64,000 bases of DNA from Pomphorhynchus laevis (Eukaryota > Acanthocephala > Palaeacanthocephala > Echinorhynchida > Pomphorhynchidae), in assembly GCA_012934845.2 (NCBI GenBank), contig WNNJ02003776.1:682001-746000 (forward strand). Direction: 5' to 3'. The translations under genes were made by a program, and so were the position numbers. A model generated the notes under the pieces. That model had not been told where the DNA came from. It did not search any database and saw only the letters and a program-made list of their open reading frames with translations. Shown here in pieces: positions 19,181 to 30,170 of the stretch (position 1 is the first letter of the stretch; every line of letters starts with the position of its first letter).

Positions 19181-22100
19181 TGAACTTAAAATTGTTAGCC
19201 ATGTAAGGATGGGAAGAATAAATAAAGCTTCGCGTATGTGCAATGGACAAACACAGAGTGGAGTTTTGTCGTTGGATACAATGATTGACGATATGACGAT
19301 ACTGCAACACTTGAAGGATATGCAACCGGTTGCATCACTGACAGATAGCAAATATGTATTGAGATATCCCATGAGAGGCTGCGCTGAGCATCAAACCTTA
19401 AGGTTTTTGAGTATATGTCCTGACGATATCATCAAAGCAGCGAAGAAAACCCGCGCTGCAGCAGGTCCTTCAGGTGTGGACTCAGACGAATGGATGCACT
19501 TATTGATATCGTTTGGCATGCAATAAAGGCAACTTGCTGATGTGTTATGTAATTTCGCAATCAAGATTTCCACAGAAAGAGTCGAATCACATATTCTGGA
19601 AGCATACACCGTAAGTCGATTGGTTTCATTAGACAAAAAGCCTGGAATTCGACCTATAGGAATCGGCGAGGTTTTACGAAGAATTATTAACAGAGTGATA
19701 ATTGGGCACATTAGAGATGATCTCACATCGGTTTGTAGAGCTGTTCAACTGTGTACATAACAGAAGAAATGGTACGGACTTCGCAGTCCATTCTACAAGA
19801 AGTGATAATGACATTTTGAAGAGCAATTGCGTCTTGCTAATTGATGCTAAGAAAGCTGTTAATTATGCGAACAGGTCACTGGAACTTGCAAATATGCAAA
19901 ATATTTGTCCATTTCTAACCCTCGTATTATCAAACACTTATGGTATCCCCACACGGCTTACAGAGGCGGTGAATCAATATGGTCAGCCGAAGGATTTACT
20001 CAGGGTGATCCATTAGCTATGCCTTCATTATTTGCAACATCCATTATGTCACTGACAATAAAACTACAGCGTGTCGCTCCTCTTGTATCCCTTAGGTGGT
20101 ATGTAGATGATGCAGAGTTGTCCCGTGTTTGAATATATCGTAAATCCAGAAAATGTATAGTATTGACACACGATGATCAACTGAACGAACACTTCGATGT
20201 GTTTAAGAAGGCATAAGTACGAATATGTAAAGATGGAGTTAAATATTTGGGAAGTTTTATTGGATCGGCAGATTTTGCTCAGCAAGAAGTTGAAAGATAA
20301 GTTGTAAAATAGATGAGCCAAATCGAAAAGCTGACAAAGGTATGTGTTTAAGAAGCCATCAGTACGAATATGTAAAGATGGAGTGAAATATTTGGGAAGT
20401 TTTATTGGATCGGCAGATTTTGCTCAACAAGAAGTTGAAAGATAAGTTGTAAAATAGATGAGTCAAATCGTAAAGCTGACAAAGGTATGTATCATCATGT
20501 AACTCGTTTTGCTGCATATTTGTTGTTGATTAAAGCAACACAACATCAATGGTTGTACATGTTAAGAACTTGCATGGTCCAGCAGTCATGGATTGAGCCT
20601 GTAAATGATGCTCTGTGTATGAACGATTGATTCCAGAAATTCTCGGTTTTGATAGGGTGGACGGGGATCTAAAGAAACTGATATCATTGCCATTTAGATT
20701 CGGTACTTTGAACGTCTACGATATAATGGCAGCGGCAAAATTCGCGTTTGTGCCGACCAACTATTGAAGGAATGGAAGGAATAGAGTTGGTTATCAGACA
20801 ACACATTATTTCTGGACAAATTCGGACATACAGACATCAAGCATATACACAATTACGCGAAGAATTTATCCACGATTCAAATAAAGACATGTATAATATC
20901 CTAATAAATGCGAACACACCGGGTGCATCGACATGGCTAAGCTCCAACCTAGATGTAGGTAACCTATTCCTAACGACCAGGGAGTTTCAAAATGCAGCAG
21001 CCGTGTGCGATGGATAGCGGCAAAATTCGCTTATGTGCCCACCAACTATTGAAGGAATGGAAGGAATAGAGTTGGTTATCAGACAACACATTATTTCTGG
21101 ACAAATTCGGACATACAGACATCAAGCATATACACAATTACGCGAAGAATTTATCCACGATTCAAATAAAGACATGTATACTATCCTAATAAATGCGAAC
21201 ACACAGGGTGCATCGACATGGCTAAGCTCCAACCTAGATGTAGGTAACCTATTCCTAACGACCAGGGAGTTTCAAAATGCAGTTGCCGTGTGCTATGGAT
21301 TTGAGCCGAGAAATGTAGATAACAATTGTTCATGCGCTAGGACTGGAGGATTCACATATATTCGACACAATATGGTTGCGGACGAAATCAGCAGTGTGCT
21401 AAAAAGTTTGTAAAAAACTTTTGTTTAAAAGTTTGTTTAAAAACTTCGATGTGTTTAAGAAGGCATCAGTACGAATATGTAAAGATGGAGTTAAATATTT
21501 GGGAAGTTTTATTGGATCGGCAGATTTTGCTCAGCAAGAAATTGAAAGATAAGTTGTAAAATAGATGAGCCAAATCGAAAAGCTGACAAGGTATGTGTTT
21601 AAGAAGGCATCAGTACGAATATGTAAAGATGGAGTGAAATATTTGGGAAGTTTTATTGGATCGGCAGATTTTGCTCAGCAAGAAGTTGAAAGATAAGTTG
21701 CAAAATAGATGAGCCAAATCGAAAAGCTGACAAAGGTATGTATCATCATGTAACTCGTTTTGCTGCATATTTGTTGTTGATTAAAGCAACACAACATCAA
21801 TGGTTGTACCTGTTAAGAACTTGCATGGTCCAGCAGTCATGGATTGAGCCTGTAAATGATGCTCTGTGTATGGACGATTGATTCCAGAAATTCTCGGTTT
21901 TGATAGGGTGGACGGGGATCTAAAGAAACTTATATCATTGCCATATAGATTCGGTACTTTGAACGTCTGCGATATAATGGTAGCGGCAAAATTCGCTTGT
22001 GCCGACCAACTATTGAAGGAATGGAAGGAATAGAGTTGGTTATCAGACAGCAAATTATTTCTGGACAAATTCGGACATACAGACATCAAGCATATACACA

Positions 22101-22200
22101 ATTACGCGAAGAATTTATCCACGATTTAAATAAAGACATGTATACTATCCTAATAAATGCGAACACACCGGGTGCATCGACATGGCTAAGCTCCATCTTC
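19181..22200 (+). pseudogene. E-family RT element, copy 1 (in Ig gene intron)
   Basis: Plus strand, many stops. Order: SICPDDIIKAAKKTRAAAGP with GPSGVDSDEW (19410-19490), SRLVSLDKKPGIRPIGIGEV (RT fingers, 19612), LLIDAKKAVNYANRSLE (motif A, 19830), TQGDPLAMPSLFATSIMSL (motif B, ~19995), RWYVDDAELS (motif C, ~20097). Then comes a thumb-like region and a C-terminal part with ASTWLSSNLDV, CSCARTGGFTYIRHN (21320-21370). The same order is seen in copies at 53.1 and 57.4 kb. The C-terminal half has been duplicated repeatedly. It lies in the intron between Ig exons 18634 and 22784, same strand. It is a non-LTR-like RT; exact clade uncertain, with R2-like features in the C-terminus. Confidence 0.7.
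20199..22195 (+). repeat. Nested tandem duplications inside E copy 1
   Basis: A ~145 bp unit beginning GTGTTTAAGAAG occurs at 20199, 20344, 21451 and 21595. A 284 bp unit beginning AGCGGCAAAATTCGC occurs at 20731 and 21015, and again at 21982. The whole block repeats with a period of 1251-1252 bp (20199 to 21451). Junctions are exact, so this looks like successive unequal exchange or slippage within a dead element. Confidence 0.8.
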
Positions 22201-22268
22201 GTTTTATTTAATTGAAAAGCTAATTATTTAATCTTGAGGCAGTGATAGCCTTCTCGGGATCGCCGTCC

Positions 22269-22334
22269 AGATTCGAACCGGCATGTTTTGCGCGAGACGA
22301 TGGCGAACGGCCCGACGGTGCGACTCTTACGCCA
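22269..22334 (-). promoter_or_regulatory. tRNA-like Pol III boxes, possible SINE head
   Basis: Minus strand: TGGCGTAAGAG (A box, matches consensus) and GGTTCGAATCT (B box, one mismatch), 55 nt apart start to start. No acceptor stem pairs, so it is not a functional tRNA. Different from the 4.5 kb SINE. Confidence 0.4.
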
Positions 22335-22379
22335 CGGGAAGTTGGCCATATAATCGTTTAAGATTTCACTTGCCCGAGC

Positions 22380-22590
22380 ACCCATACCGTCAGTCATGTC
22401 GCCAATGAAATGTCTTCTGCCAGCGCTGTTGCAGCCTCCTCGGAGCAGCTCAAACGAGCTAGATACATCGGCTTCAAGGATCGACAGTATTTGTTCGTCC
22501 CTATCGCCATCGAGGCACTAAGCGCGGTCGCCCCAGCGCACGTTTTTGAGGCATCAGGGTTCGACGTTGGGGCAGACAACCAGAGATAAA
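22380..22590 (+). pseudogene. RLE-like C-terminal fragment of a retroelement
   Basis: A plus-strand open stretch ending at a TAA near 22590 reads SEQLKRARYIGFKDRQYLFV then PIAIEALSAVAPAHVFEA. The K-x(2)-[RK]Y...FVPIAIE(T/A)L pattern is typical of the end of the restriction-like endonuclease domain in several RT families. It is markedly GC-richer than its surroundings. There is no catalytic Asp in the fragment, and the upstream part is missing. Origin and exact family uncertain. Confidence 0.4.
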
Positions 22591-22783
22591 CGTGCATTTA
22601 GCTGGCTTATGTAACGAATCTGTGCAGCCGTGAAACGTGGTAATGCGTCATCTAGGCAACTACCTTTGACGATTTCTAAATATTATTTATTGCTAATATG
22701 TTAATGATCTTTTTCTTAAATAATAAATAACGTAAGCTAATTAATGTTTGAAAGAATTTGAATATTTTTTAAACAATATTTAG

Positions 22784-23050
22784 TTAACGATCATATTGAT
22801 TCGAATTGGTCAGGTAAAATGAAGTTGAAAGTCGGAGACAGTATAAGAAGATATTGCCGTCCCAGAATTAATGAGAGCAAGTATGTATATACGTGGATAA
22901 CTATGCAAACTAGAAGCAATAAGAAAGTTGTGGGAACTGGAACATTAAATATAGACAATGTACAGTTCTTACATAATGGCATGTATTCTTGTAATATCTT
23001 GCTACAAGATGGTCGACGAGGCAGCCAGTTATTCAGATTGGATGTTGTAG
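22784..23050 (+). CDS. Ig-domain gene, exon with Ig domain
   Basis: Exon of 267 nt (89 codons) from acceptor AACAATATTTAG to donor G|GTGAAT, phase 1 at both ends. The start is chosen because it gives phase 1 and an open frame; a later AG at 22813 would break the phase. The Ig core is complete: Cys in SIRRYCRP, Trp in YVYTWITM, hydrophobic strand E in GTLNIDNVQFLHNGMYSC with the YxC, ending GSQLFRLDVVG. Length and pattern fit an I-set/V-like domain. It joins in frame with the exons at 18634 and 27281. The family of the whole protein cannot be told. Confidence 0.75.
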
Positions 23051-23606
23051 GTGAATGAACTAATAGTATGAATATAATAGCTTAACTTCATAATTTTGAA
23101 AATATAATATTAGCTTTAATATCATAATATTATTGGTAGCCAGATAATACCAGATACTGCATTAGATTTTTCTATCTTCTCCGCACCGATGTTATTTGAA
23201 AATCTAACGTAAAATATCTTAGCTAATATGGTCTTTTGAAAATTTATTTGATCTTTTACATCAAAACAATGTAAATTATTTTTCTTTTCTTCACCTGATT
23301 AGTAAACCTAGATTCGTAAATTAAAAAGTGAATACATACTAAACAAAAAAGTATACGATGTTGATTGCTTCAAATAAAATTCAAATATTCCTGCTAAGAT
23401 ATTCTACTATTTTAACGATGTATCAAATACGAATATTTTATTATATTCAAAAAAAGTAAAATAAATCAGATCAGCTAATTGAGTCTACGTATTTTATATA
23501 TTACAAAATTAAAAATAATGCTAAAATAAAATAATTAAGTGAAATAATTTAATGTAAAATTTTTCATATACGAAATAATAATTTTTATAATAAATAAATT
23601 AATAAT
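23051..23606. other. Intron with family G terminus
   Basis: Donor GTGAATGA at the start. AT-rich. A minus-oriented G terminus (inverse of TACGTAGACTCAATTAGCTGATC) sits at 23465-23495. Nothing else seen. Confidence 0.5.
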
Positions 23607-24224
23607 ATTTACTACAATAGAATGAACAATTGCATACACGAGCGAGTATCATCATTTGGTCGGCTTCATCAATTATCCTCGTGTGAATTCTTTAATCCTA
23701 GATGCAGCATTGTACACTACAATCAGCGTAGGTGGACCTCATCAGCAATGAGCCTACGCCTACGCTGATTGTAGTGTACAGTGCTGCATCTAGGATTAAA
23801 TAATTCACACGAGGATAATTGATGAAGCCGACCAAATGATGATACTCGCTGGTGTATGCAATTGTTCACTCTATTTACATGGCAGATTCCGGTTTCCTGT
23901 CAAAAAAAATTCAAAAGACATATTGTCGGTTGTTACCGTGAACTGTTGTGTTATTACCGTCTTTTAGTTTCAATCGACGGATACAACGTACAGCTTGCAA
24001 AAGTGGAAATATTTTCCTTACAAACTGTATCGTTTGTTTTTACAGAAAGGCAGCAGAGGAAAATTTCAGCAGATTATTAAAGGACCGAAACACGAAAGGT
24101 AGGCGTAGGCTCACTGCTGATGAGGTCCACCTACGCTGATTGTAGTGTACAGTGCTGCATCTAGGATTAAAGAATTCACACGAGGATAATTGATGAAGCC
24201 AGCCAAATGATGATTTACTACAAT
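23607..24224 (+). mobile_element. Palindromic element H with 12-bp target duplication
   Basis: The element (23619-24212) is flanked by direct repeats ATTTACTACAAT at 23607-23618 and 24213-24224. Its first third is a near-perfect inverted repeat, arms 23619-23730 and 23761-23872 (112 bp each) around a 30-nt loop. The body follows, and the last 90 bp repeat the arm sequence again. The body encodes IVGCYRELLCYYRLLVSIDG-like peptide seen also at 5.6-6.2 kb, with no known match. The variable-length target duplication suggests an RT-driven insertion with a 5' inversion, though a foldback transposon is possible. Confidence 0.7.
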
Positions 24225-24899
24225 ATTATAATAATATTTTTCTTTCGTAAAATTTTGCATCGTGAAATTCTTCGTATACGTAATATAAAAAGCCTAGAAA
24301 ATGGTACTCGAGTATGAAAAATATATATTTTATTTTCTCATATCAATCTTATATCTCCTAGTGTAAAGGAGATACTTTGATTAACAATCACCGTATTTCT
24401 TAGATATTACCTATTAATTTTTCAACCAATATATTTAAAAACATTAATTAAGGATGAAATTAATCAGATCAGCTAACTGCGTATACGTATATTATACCAT
24501 ATAAAAAGATAAAGATAAATAAAATTAATAATAAATAATTATATAAAATATTATATAATTTATATTTATATAAAGTTAAATCCAAAGTTAAAAATTAAAG
24601 TAAAGGTCAATTTTTAGGAATTGACTAATAAATTATATAATATGTACTAGAAAAAAAAATAGATGCTATTTGGAGAAACTAATATTATCAGATTACTGCA
24701 CCTAAACATCGACCCAACATAGCAGTGGGACAAAATACATTCTAATGACGTATTTAGAGGACGTATTATTGACGTCCTCTAATCCTTATTCTGATACATA
24801 GTTTGTTATCTATTAGTCAATTCATAAAACATGATTTTTATTTTTTATTTCAGTTTATAATTCATCTTGATATAAATTATATAAAATCTTATAACTTAA
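24225..24899. other. Intron; family G 3'-end fragments in both orientations
   Basis: A minus-oriented G terminus starts at 24465 (GATCAGCTAACTGCGTATACG). A plus-oriented block CTAATCCTTATTCTGATACA lies at ~24778, then ATTAGTCAATTCATAAAACA. No gene. Confidence 0.5.
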
Positions 24900-26275
24900 A
24901 TCAGCTAACTGAGTCTACGTATTTAATATAATTACAAAATAAAGAAAACATAATAATGCTAAATCAAAATTTAATAATTAAATAATAAAATAAATAATTG
25001 TTTTTAGATTTTCTATAATTTAAATCAAGTTAAAAAAATGAAATTTAAAATAAACGTCATTTTTATGAATTGACTAATAAATAACAGACGTTGTATCAGA
25101 ATAAGAATAAGAGGTCATCAGAAGGAACTCTATGCTATCAGGTTTCGCCCTTAACTAATATACCCAACATAGCAGCGCGGTCAAATACATGCTAATGATG
25201 TATTTTCTCTGATAAAACTATCTAGTATATTATTCTAAGACAAAGTATATTATTTATTATTCATCCATAAAAATTTGCCACTTAAGAGTTTAAATTTATT
25301 CTTTATATTATTGTGTTGATTTATATATTTTACTATTTTCTGCTTGATGTTATTTTTATAGTAACCTAGTTTAAAATATGTATCTATTAAATTATTTAAA
25401 TGATTTTGAAGAAAGCCAATATCGTTACAAATTGTTGCAATTCTTAAAATTTCATTATTTAATGTATTATATTTTATATTATATGGTATGCATGAATGCT
25501 CATGCAAAAATATGTTCCTTGTAAATTTAAATACGTCATCTTTACGATATGAATTAATGGTAGTTTTACCTTATGTTAATTTGATGTTCATATCTTGATA
25601 TACACCTTCTTTATCATCAATATTGGTTTTGTTAAGAATAAGGCTTTCTGGATAAATTTGTTCACTAATTGAATAAAAATTATTAGAATTAAATACACAT
25701 ATACCATCAATGTATCGAAACATATATTTCATATATTTATATTGTTTAGATTTAGTTTTTACACAGTTATGAACAATTTCATATACTGGTAAGCTTAAAA
25801 ACAAGTCAGCTATAATTGGGCTACTATACCTCCCATTTGAACAATTTTTATTTGTCTAAATAAAGATGTCCCTACCTTTAAATAATTTTGATTTATCAAA
25901 ATATTTAAGGATTCTATTAATTCAATTTTATCCATATATTTATATTTATTTGATGGTTTAATTTTTGTTAGATAGGCGTTATAATTATTATAACATATAT
26001 ATGTATATCTTTTTCCGAATATAAGATTAATTAATTTTACTAACGCTTAATTAATATCTACTAAATGTAGATTTGTATAAAGCGTACTAGAATCGTGTGT
26101 ATTTATTATTAATAAATAAAATAAGATTAATTAATTAAATAATTTTAAATAATTTTAAATAATTAATAAATAATTATAAGATTAATAAATTTTACTAACG
26201 CTTCTTTAATATGTACTAAATCTAGATTTGTATAAAACGTACTAAAATCGTATGTATTTATATATTATTTTTATA
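24900..26275 (-). pseudogene. Family G Penelope-like RT, fullest copy
   Basis: Minus strand, read 26110 down to 25250 across frames: SSTLYTNLHLVDI (motif A region), YKYMDKIELIESLNIL, LFRQI..MGG (motif B), MKYMFRYIDGICVFNSNNF (motif C, YIDD degraded to YIDG), EQIYPESLILNKTNIDDKEG, then HEHSCIPYNIKYNTLNNEIL and FKLGYYKNNIKQKI. This order (TLYT, MG-SPIIADL, YIDD) supports a Penelope-like or close RT; no endonuclease domain is visible. The 3' region runs to the terminus at 24905. The 5' part 26015-26110 is duplicated at 26180-26275. Dead copy, lying in an intron of the Ig gene on the opposite strand. Confidence 0.6.
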
Positions 26276-27280
26276 AATTAATTTTTATTATTTAACTTTT
26301 ATTTTGCATTATTTTTTATTTGCAACATAAAATACGTAGACTCAGTTAGCTTATTTAATTTGTTAAAGACGTAGACTCAGCCAGCAATGTTAGGAACGCA
26401 ACCCAGCCAGATGAGCGGGTGAAGGAGCTTCATATGTGAAAAAGCGGAAACGGCTGAAATATGCCGACTTGACCATGTCCCACATATTTTGTCATTTTGG
26501 AGTAGAGACTTATGAATCACCGGGCTCTTTCACATAATGTCAGTCTGGATTTTTATCATAACTTTAGCATGTTTGAATAGTTCTTTTTGAGCAGTATTTA
26601 ATTTCCTCAGTGTAATTCTTGAATAAAATTTACAAATTGCAAAAATTACAATTTTTTAATTATAAAATGAGTAAAGGCAAAAAATAGAATTAGAAAATAG
26701 GTTAAAGTTTTAGTTTACTTCACATCTTTGAATATTTAATATTTATCGCCGGGACAGTATGCGAATTAGCAGCGCCCCAGCCGTTCAGAGTCAATGTGCT
26801 GAATCCGATTTGAATATGATGTGAAAGTTATTCTTTATGACATTTTTTAATTATTATTTAACTTCTGGTCGTATCTTTATGGTATTTTATTTTGTAGGTA
26901 ACTTTAAAATTAAGGATTGAAATCATTTAGTACAATTAAATGAGATTTTACGCTTTTTTCGAAATTATATGTTATTTTCGAAATTACATATATTTACATA
27001 TAATATATTACATATATTATATATTATTTATAATTATTTATTATCTAATACATTAAATAATTACAGAATATAATTACGATACTGAAATATCACAAACTAT
27101 ACATTTTTTCTGTAATTATTTAATGTATTATATTTTATATATCAAATTATTTTATTATTTGAGTTTTATGTAACGTTATTTTTAATGTATAAATCATATA
27201 AAATACGTAGACTCAGTTAGCTGATCTGATTTATTCTTTAATTACATATATCGAAATTATATATTTTATTTTTGTCCAAG
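26276..27280. other. Intron; G termini, otherwise unassigned
   Basis: Two G-type termini lie back to back (TACGTAGACTCAGTTAGCTT at ~26333 and GACGTAGACTCAGCCAGCAA at ~26370) and another at ~27200. 26390-26830 is less AT-rich and may be unique host intron. A polypyrimidine stretch and TTTGTCCAAG end the intron at 27280. Confidence 0.5.
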
Positions 27281-27559
27281 GAAAGCCTTCGCTCTCAGTC
27301 GAAGGATACGAAGATACGTTTAATGTTGACCATTTCTTGCCGATTGAAATTGAATGCCCACTTGATGCTTATATCACACCAGTATATAGTTGGTACATCA
27401 GGAGAACTAATTCGATACAATTCACACCCATAAATTACCACAAACGAATTTTGAAATTAAAAAAGGACAAGGACTCTATTGGTTTTGATGGATATGTTCT
27501 TTGCAAAGCTAGAAATCAAGCCGGCAGCGCTAAAGTTGATTTCAAATTAACAATAGATT
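27281..27559 (+). CDS. Ig-domain gene, exon with Ig domain
   Basis: Exon of 279 nt (93 codons) with acceptor ATTTTTGTCCAAG and strong donor T|GTAAGT, phase 1 on both sides. It reads GKPSLSVEGYEDTFNVDHFL at the start, IEIECPLDA (first Cys), VYSWYIRR (core Trp), and FDGYVLCKARNQAGSAKVDF (YxLC with the NxAG turn), ending FKLTID. This is a textbook I-set Ig domain. The splice junctions to 22784-23050 and 28976-29260 keep frame. Confidence 0.85.
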
Positions 27560-28975
27560 GTAAGTTTAAAGCAATATAACTTTGGTTTAATAACAAAATT
27601 AAAAATAATAAGAAAATATAAACCAAAGTTCAATAATTTTGGTTTAATATTCATTTTAATTTTAGAATACTGCAATACGGTATTTATGTAACATATAGGA
27701 ATTAAACTTATTTTTTCATTTTAAATTATTTATTGAAATCCAAATACGAATGAAAGCATAAAATAACGAAAAATCTTTATTTGTTCTTGTTGCTAGTTAA
27801 ATAAATGCCAGGGGCTGTCTCTTAAAACATGTGTGCATTCTTTTCACTGCAATGGCAGTAAATTTAATGAGATAGATGCAACTGCTTGACACTAAGAAGT
27901 CTGATTAATAAAATTTAAATTTATAATTTTCAAATTAAATTTATTATCGATTAAAGATCAATGATGGTTGAACTTTTAATAAAATTTTTATAATGCAAAT
28001 TAATAATGGATTTTATTATTCTGGAAATCATCGTAGAATGCTTTGTACAGAACATAGTGTTTATACAGAACACAGTGTATTATGTTTCGATATTCAACTA
28101 ACCCGTATATTTATTTATATCATACAATTCATATGCAATTTCTTGTGGTGTTATTTTTATAATTCGGTTATAAAAATTGAATTATTTACTGTAGATTGCG
28201 TTGTTGCCAATCACGTTAATTTTAAAAAATTAAATAAGTCAATTATTTTATTGCAAATACTTGTATTTATTAATTTATTATTTATTTATTATTAACATGT
28301 AATTCCTATGGCCTGTTTCATGGCATTTGGTGGCTGTACTATCGATGTTCTAATTTAATTTGCTGTATTTAATCAAGAAACTTAAACAAAATGACCATAA
28401 CATTAAAATGATAGGGTTTACAAGTTAATAAAAGCTTGACAATTTGATATGTTGATAAGTTACGTTATGTAGTTGATATATTACAATGAATCTATTACAA
28501 TGTATAAATTATCACATTATTATATTGTTATATTAAACATAAGAATATATTAATCTGTCGTACGATGCTACGCAAAACGGCTTTTTTTAATTTATTAGTC
28601 GATTCATAAATATTGATTTTTATTTTAAATGTTATTTATAAATCCTATCGTTATATAAATTTTAGCTTTATAAAATATTATATAATCATTTATTATTTAA
28701 AATTGCTTATCTTTATTTTATATTTATAGTTAGTATAAAATACGTAGACTCCGTTATTTGATCTGATTTGATCAAATCCTAAGTATCTAGAAAATTCTTG
28801 ATAATGCTTCATACTAAAATTTATTGGAATGATACTTCTAACTGTGAAATTTAAAAGTATTCTACGCTACTAGAATCAAGGAGATGTATGAATATATTTT
28901 ATACTGATCAAATAAGTAATTTTCATATTTAATGTTTCAAATATTTAACCATAAAAATTGTCTTTCCTTTCTAAG
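27560..28975. other. Intron of Ig gene
   Basis: No gene. 28590-28775 is a plus-oriented family G 3' end (ATTAGTCGATTCATAAAT ... TACGTAGACTCCGTTATT). An open stretch at 27993-28295 lacks any domain and is AT-driven. It ends in TCTTTCCTTTCTAAG, a good acceptor. Confidence 0.6.
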
Positions 28976-29260
28976 TTCCGCCGCAGTTCACTGACTTTAA
29001 CAAATACGGAGTTGAGAAAATAGCTGTTAGAGTCGTTAAAAATCCTGTGATATTGCATTGTCCGATAATAGCCCATCCAATATCGCGTTATGAGTGGTTT
29101 TTCGATAACCAATATGATATGCATCCAGAAATACAGCTCGATGTAAACAGTTCGATATTATATATTAAATCAATGAGCACATCTGATGTAGGGACTTACA
29201 GATGCAAATTAACTAACGCATACGGGTCAAAAGAAGTGTTGACAACATTACTTGACAGAG
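28976..29260 (+). CDS. Ig-domain gene, exon with Ig domain
   Basis: Exon of 285 nt (95 codons), acceptor CTTTCCTTTCTAAG, donor G|GTAAGC, phase 1 both ends. It begins FPPQFTDFNKYGVEKIAVRV, a typical interdomain PPxF start. The domain has VILHCPII (Cys), RYEWFFDNQ (Trp), SILYIKSMSTSDVGTYRCKL (LxI..... SDxGxYxC) and NAYGSKEVLTTL: a classic I-set domain. It must splice onward, since the reading frame carries no end here. The next exon is not obvious; 39171 is a candidate 9.9 kb downstream. Confidence 0.85.
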
Positions 29261-29655
29261 GTAAGCACATTAAGTATTATCTGAAGTATTCCTTCATGTT
29301 CGAACGTAAAGTTTTATCTAATACTTTGGTTACAGTAACGTCAAGAAAATTCGCAAGATTCTCCTTCTGAGAATGTTTTATATATTCACTATTCATTATA
29401 TAGAATAATAATGGACGAATTGTAATTCGTATAGGCTACTACGATTACCAAGGGATACCTCAAAAGCATTGATTCTTAGCATTATTCGGCGTAGTGATTC
29501 AATTATTTTTATTCATTAAATACAGAGCCCATAAGGATTAATGAATAAGGATTAGATATCATCTAATCCTTATTCTAACCAGAATAAGGATTAGAGGTCT
29601 ATGAGGAACTGCTATGTTATTAGGTTTCGGATCCTATTTCTCAATTAAATTGAAT
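29261..29655. other. Intron; two G 3' blocks head to head
   Basis: CTAATCCTTATTCT (29563-29576) and its perfect inverse (29581-29594) meet with a 4-nt spacer, showing two oppositely oriented G termini joined. No gene. Confidence 0.55.
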
Positions 29656-30170
29656 TAATATAATCCTTAAATATTTTGATAAATCAAAATTATTTAAAAG
29701 TAGGGACATCTATATTTATACAAATAAACAGGTGTTCCAATATGTTTCGATACATTGATGATATATGTGTATTTAACTCTAATATTTTTATTTAATTAGT
29801 GAAAAAACAATAGAATTAAATGTCCGCTTATCTCTCAGCTTCATGTTGCTAAGATGCAAAAGTTAAAATATTAAATATTTTAATAAATCAAAATTATTTA
29901 AAAGTAGGGACATCTATATTTAGACAAATAATAGGTCTTCTAATGGGAGGTAAAAGTAGCCCAATTATAGCTGACTTGCTTTTAAGCTTTAAATAATATG
30001 AATTTGTTCATAACTGTGTAATAAAAATAAATTTAAATTATATAAAGATATGAAATATATGTTTCAATATATTGATGATATATGTGTATTTAACTCTATT
30101 AATTTTTATTCAATAAGCGAACAAATTTATCCAGGAAGCCTCATTCTTAATAAAACAAATCGATTTGAAC
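29656..30170 (+). pseudogene. Family G RT fragments
   Basis: Two overlapping fragments: 29660-29810 and 29865-30165. The second gives RQIIGLLMGGKSSPIIADLL (motif B) at ~29918-29980, and after a frame change the YIDD region (MFQYIDDICVFNS, 30055-30100). Stops interrupt. These show the motif B that the minus-strand copy at 25.8 kb has partly lost. Confidence 0.6.

Noticed and set aside
24080-24140. GGACCGAAAC and CTGATGAGGTCC in element H, a possible permuted hammerhead
   Set aside because: The five-base match exists in one copy only; the 5.6 kb copy has a mismatch, and helices I and III do not form.
27993-28295. 100-codon hydrophobic open frame
   Set aside because: A/T-driven frame inside an intron with no domain, signal or conservation clue.
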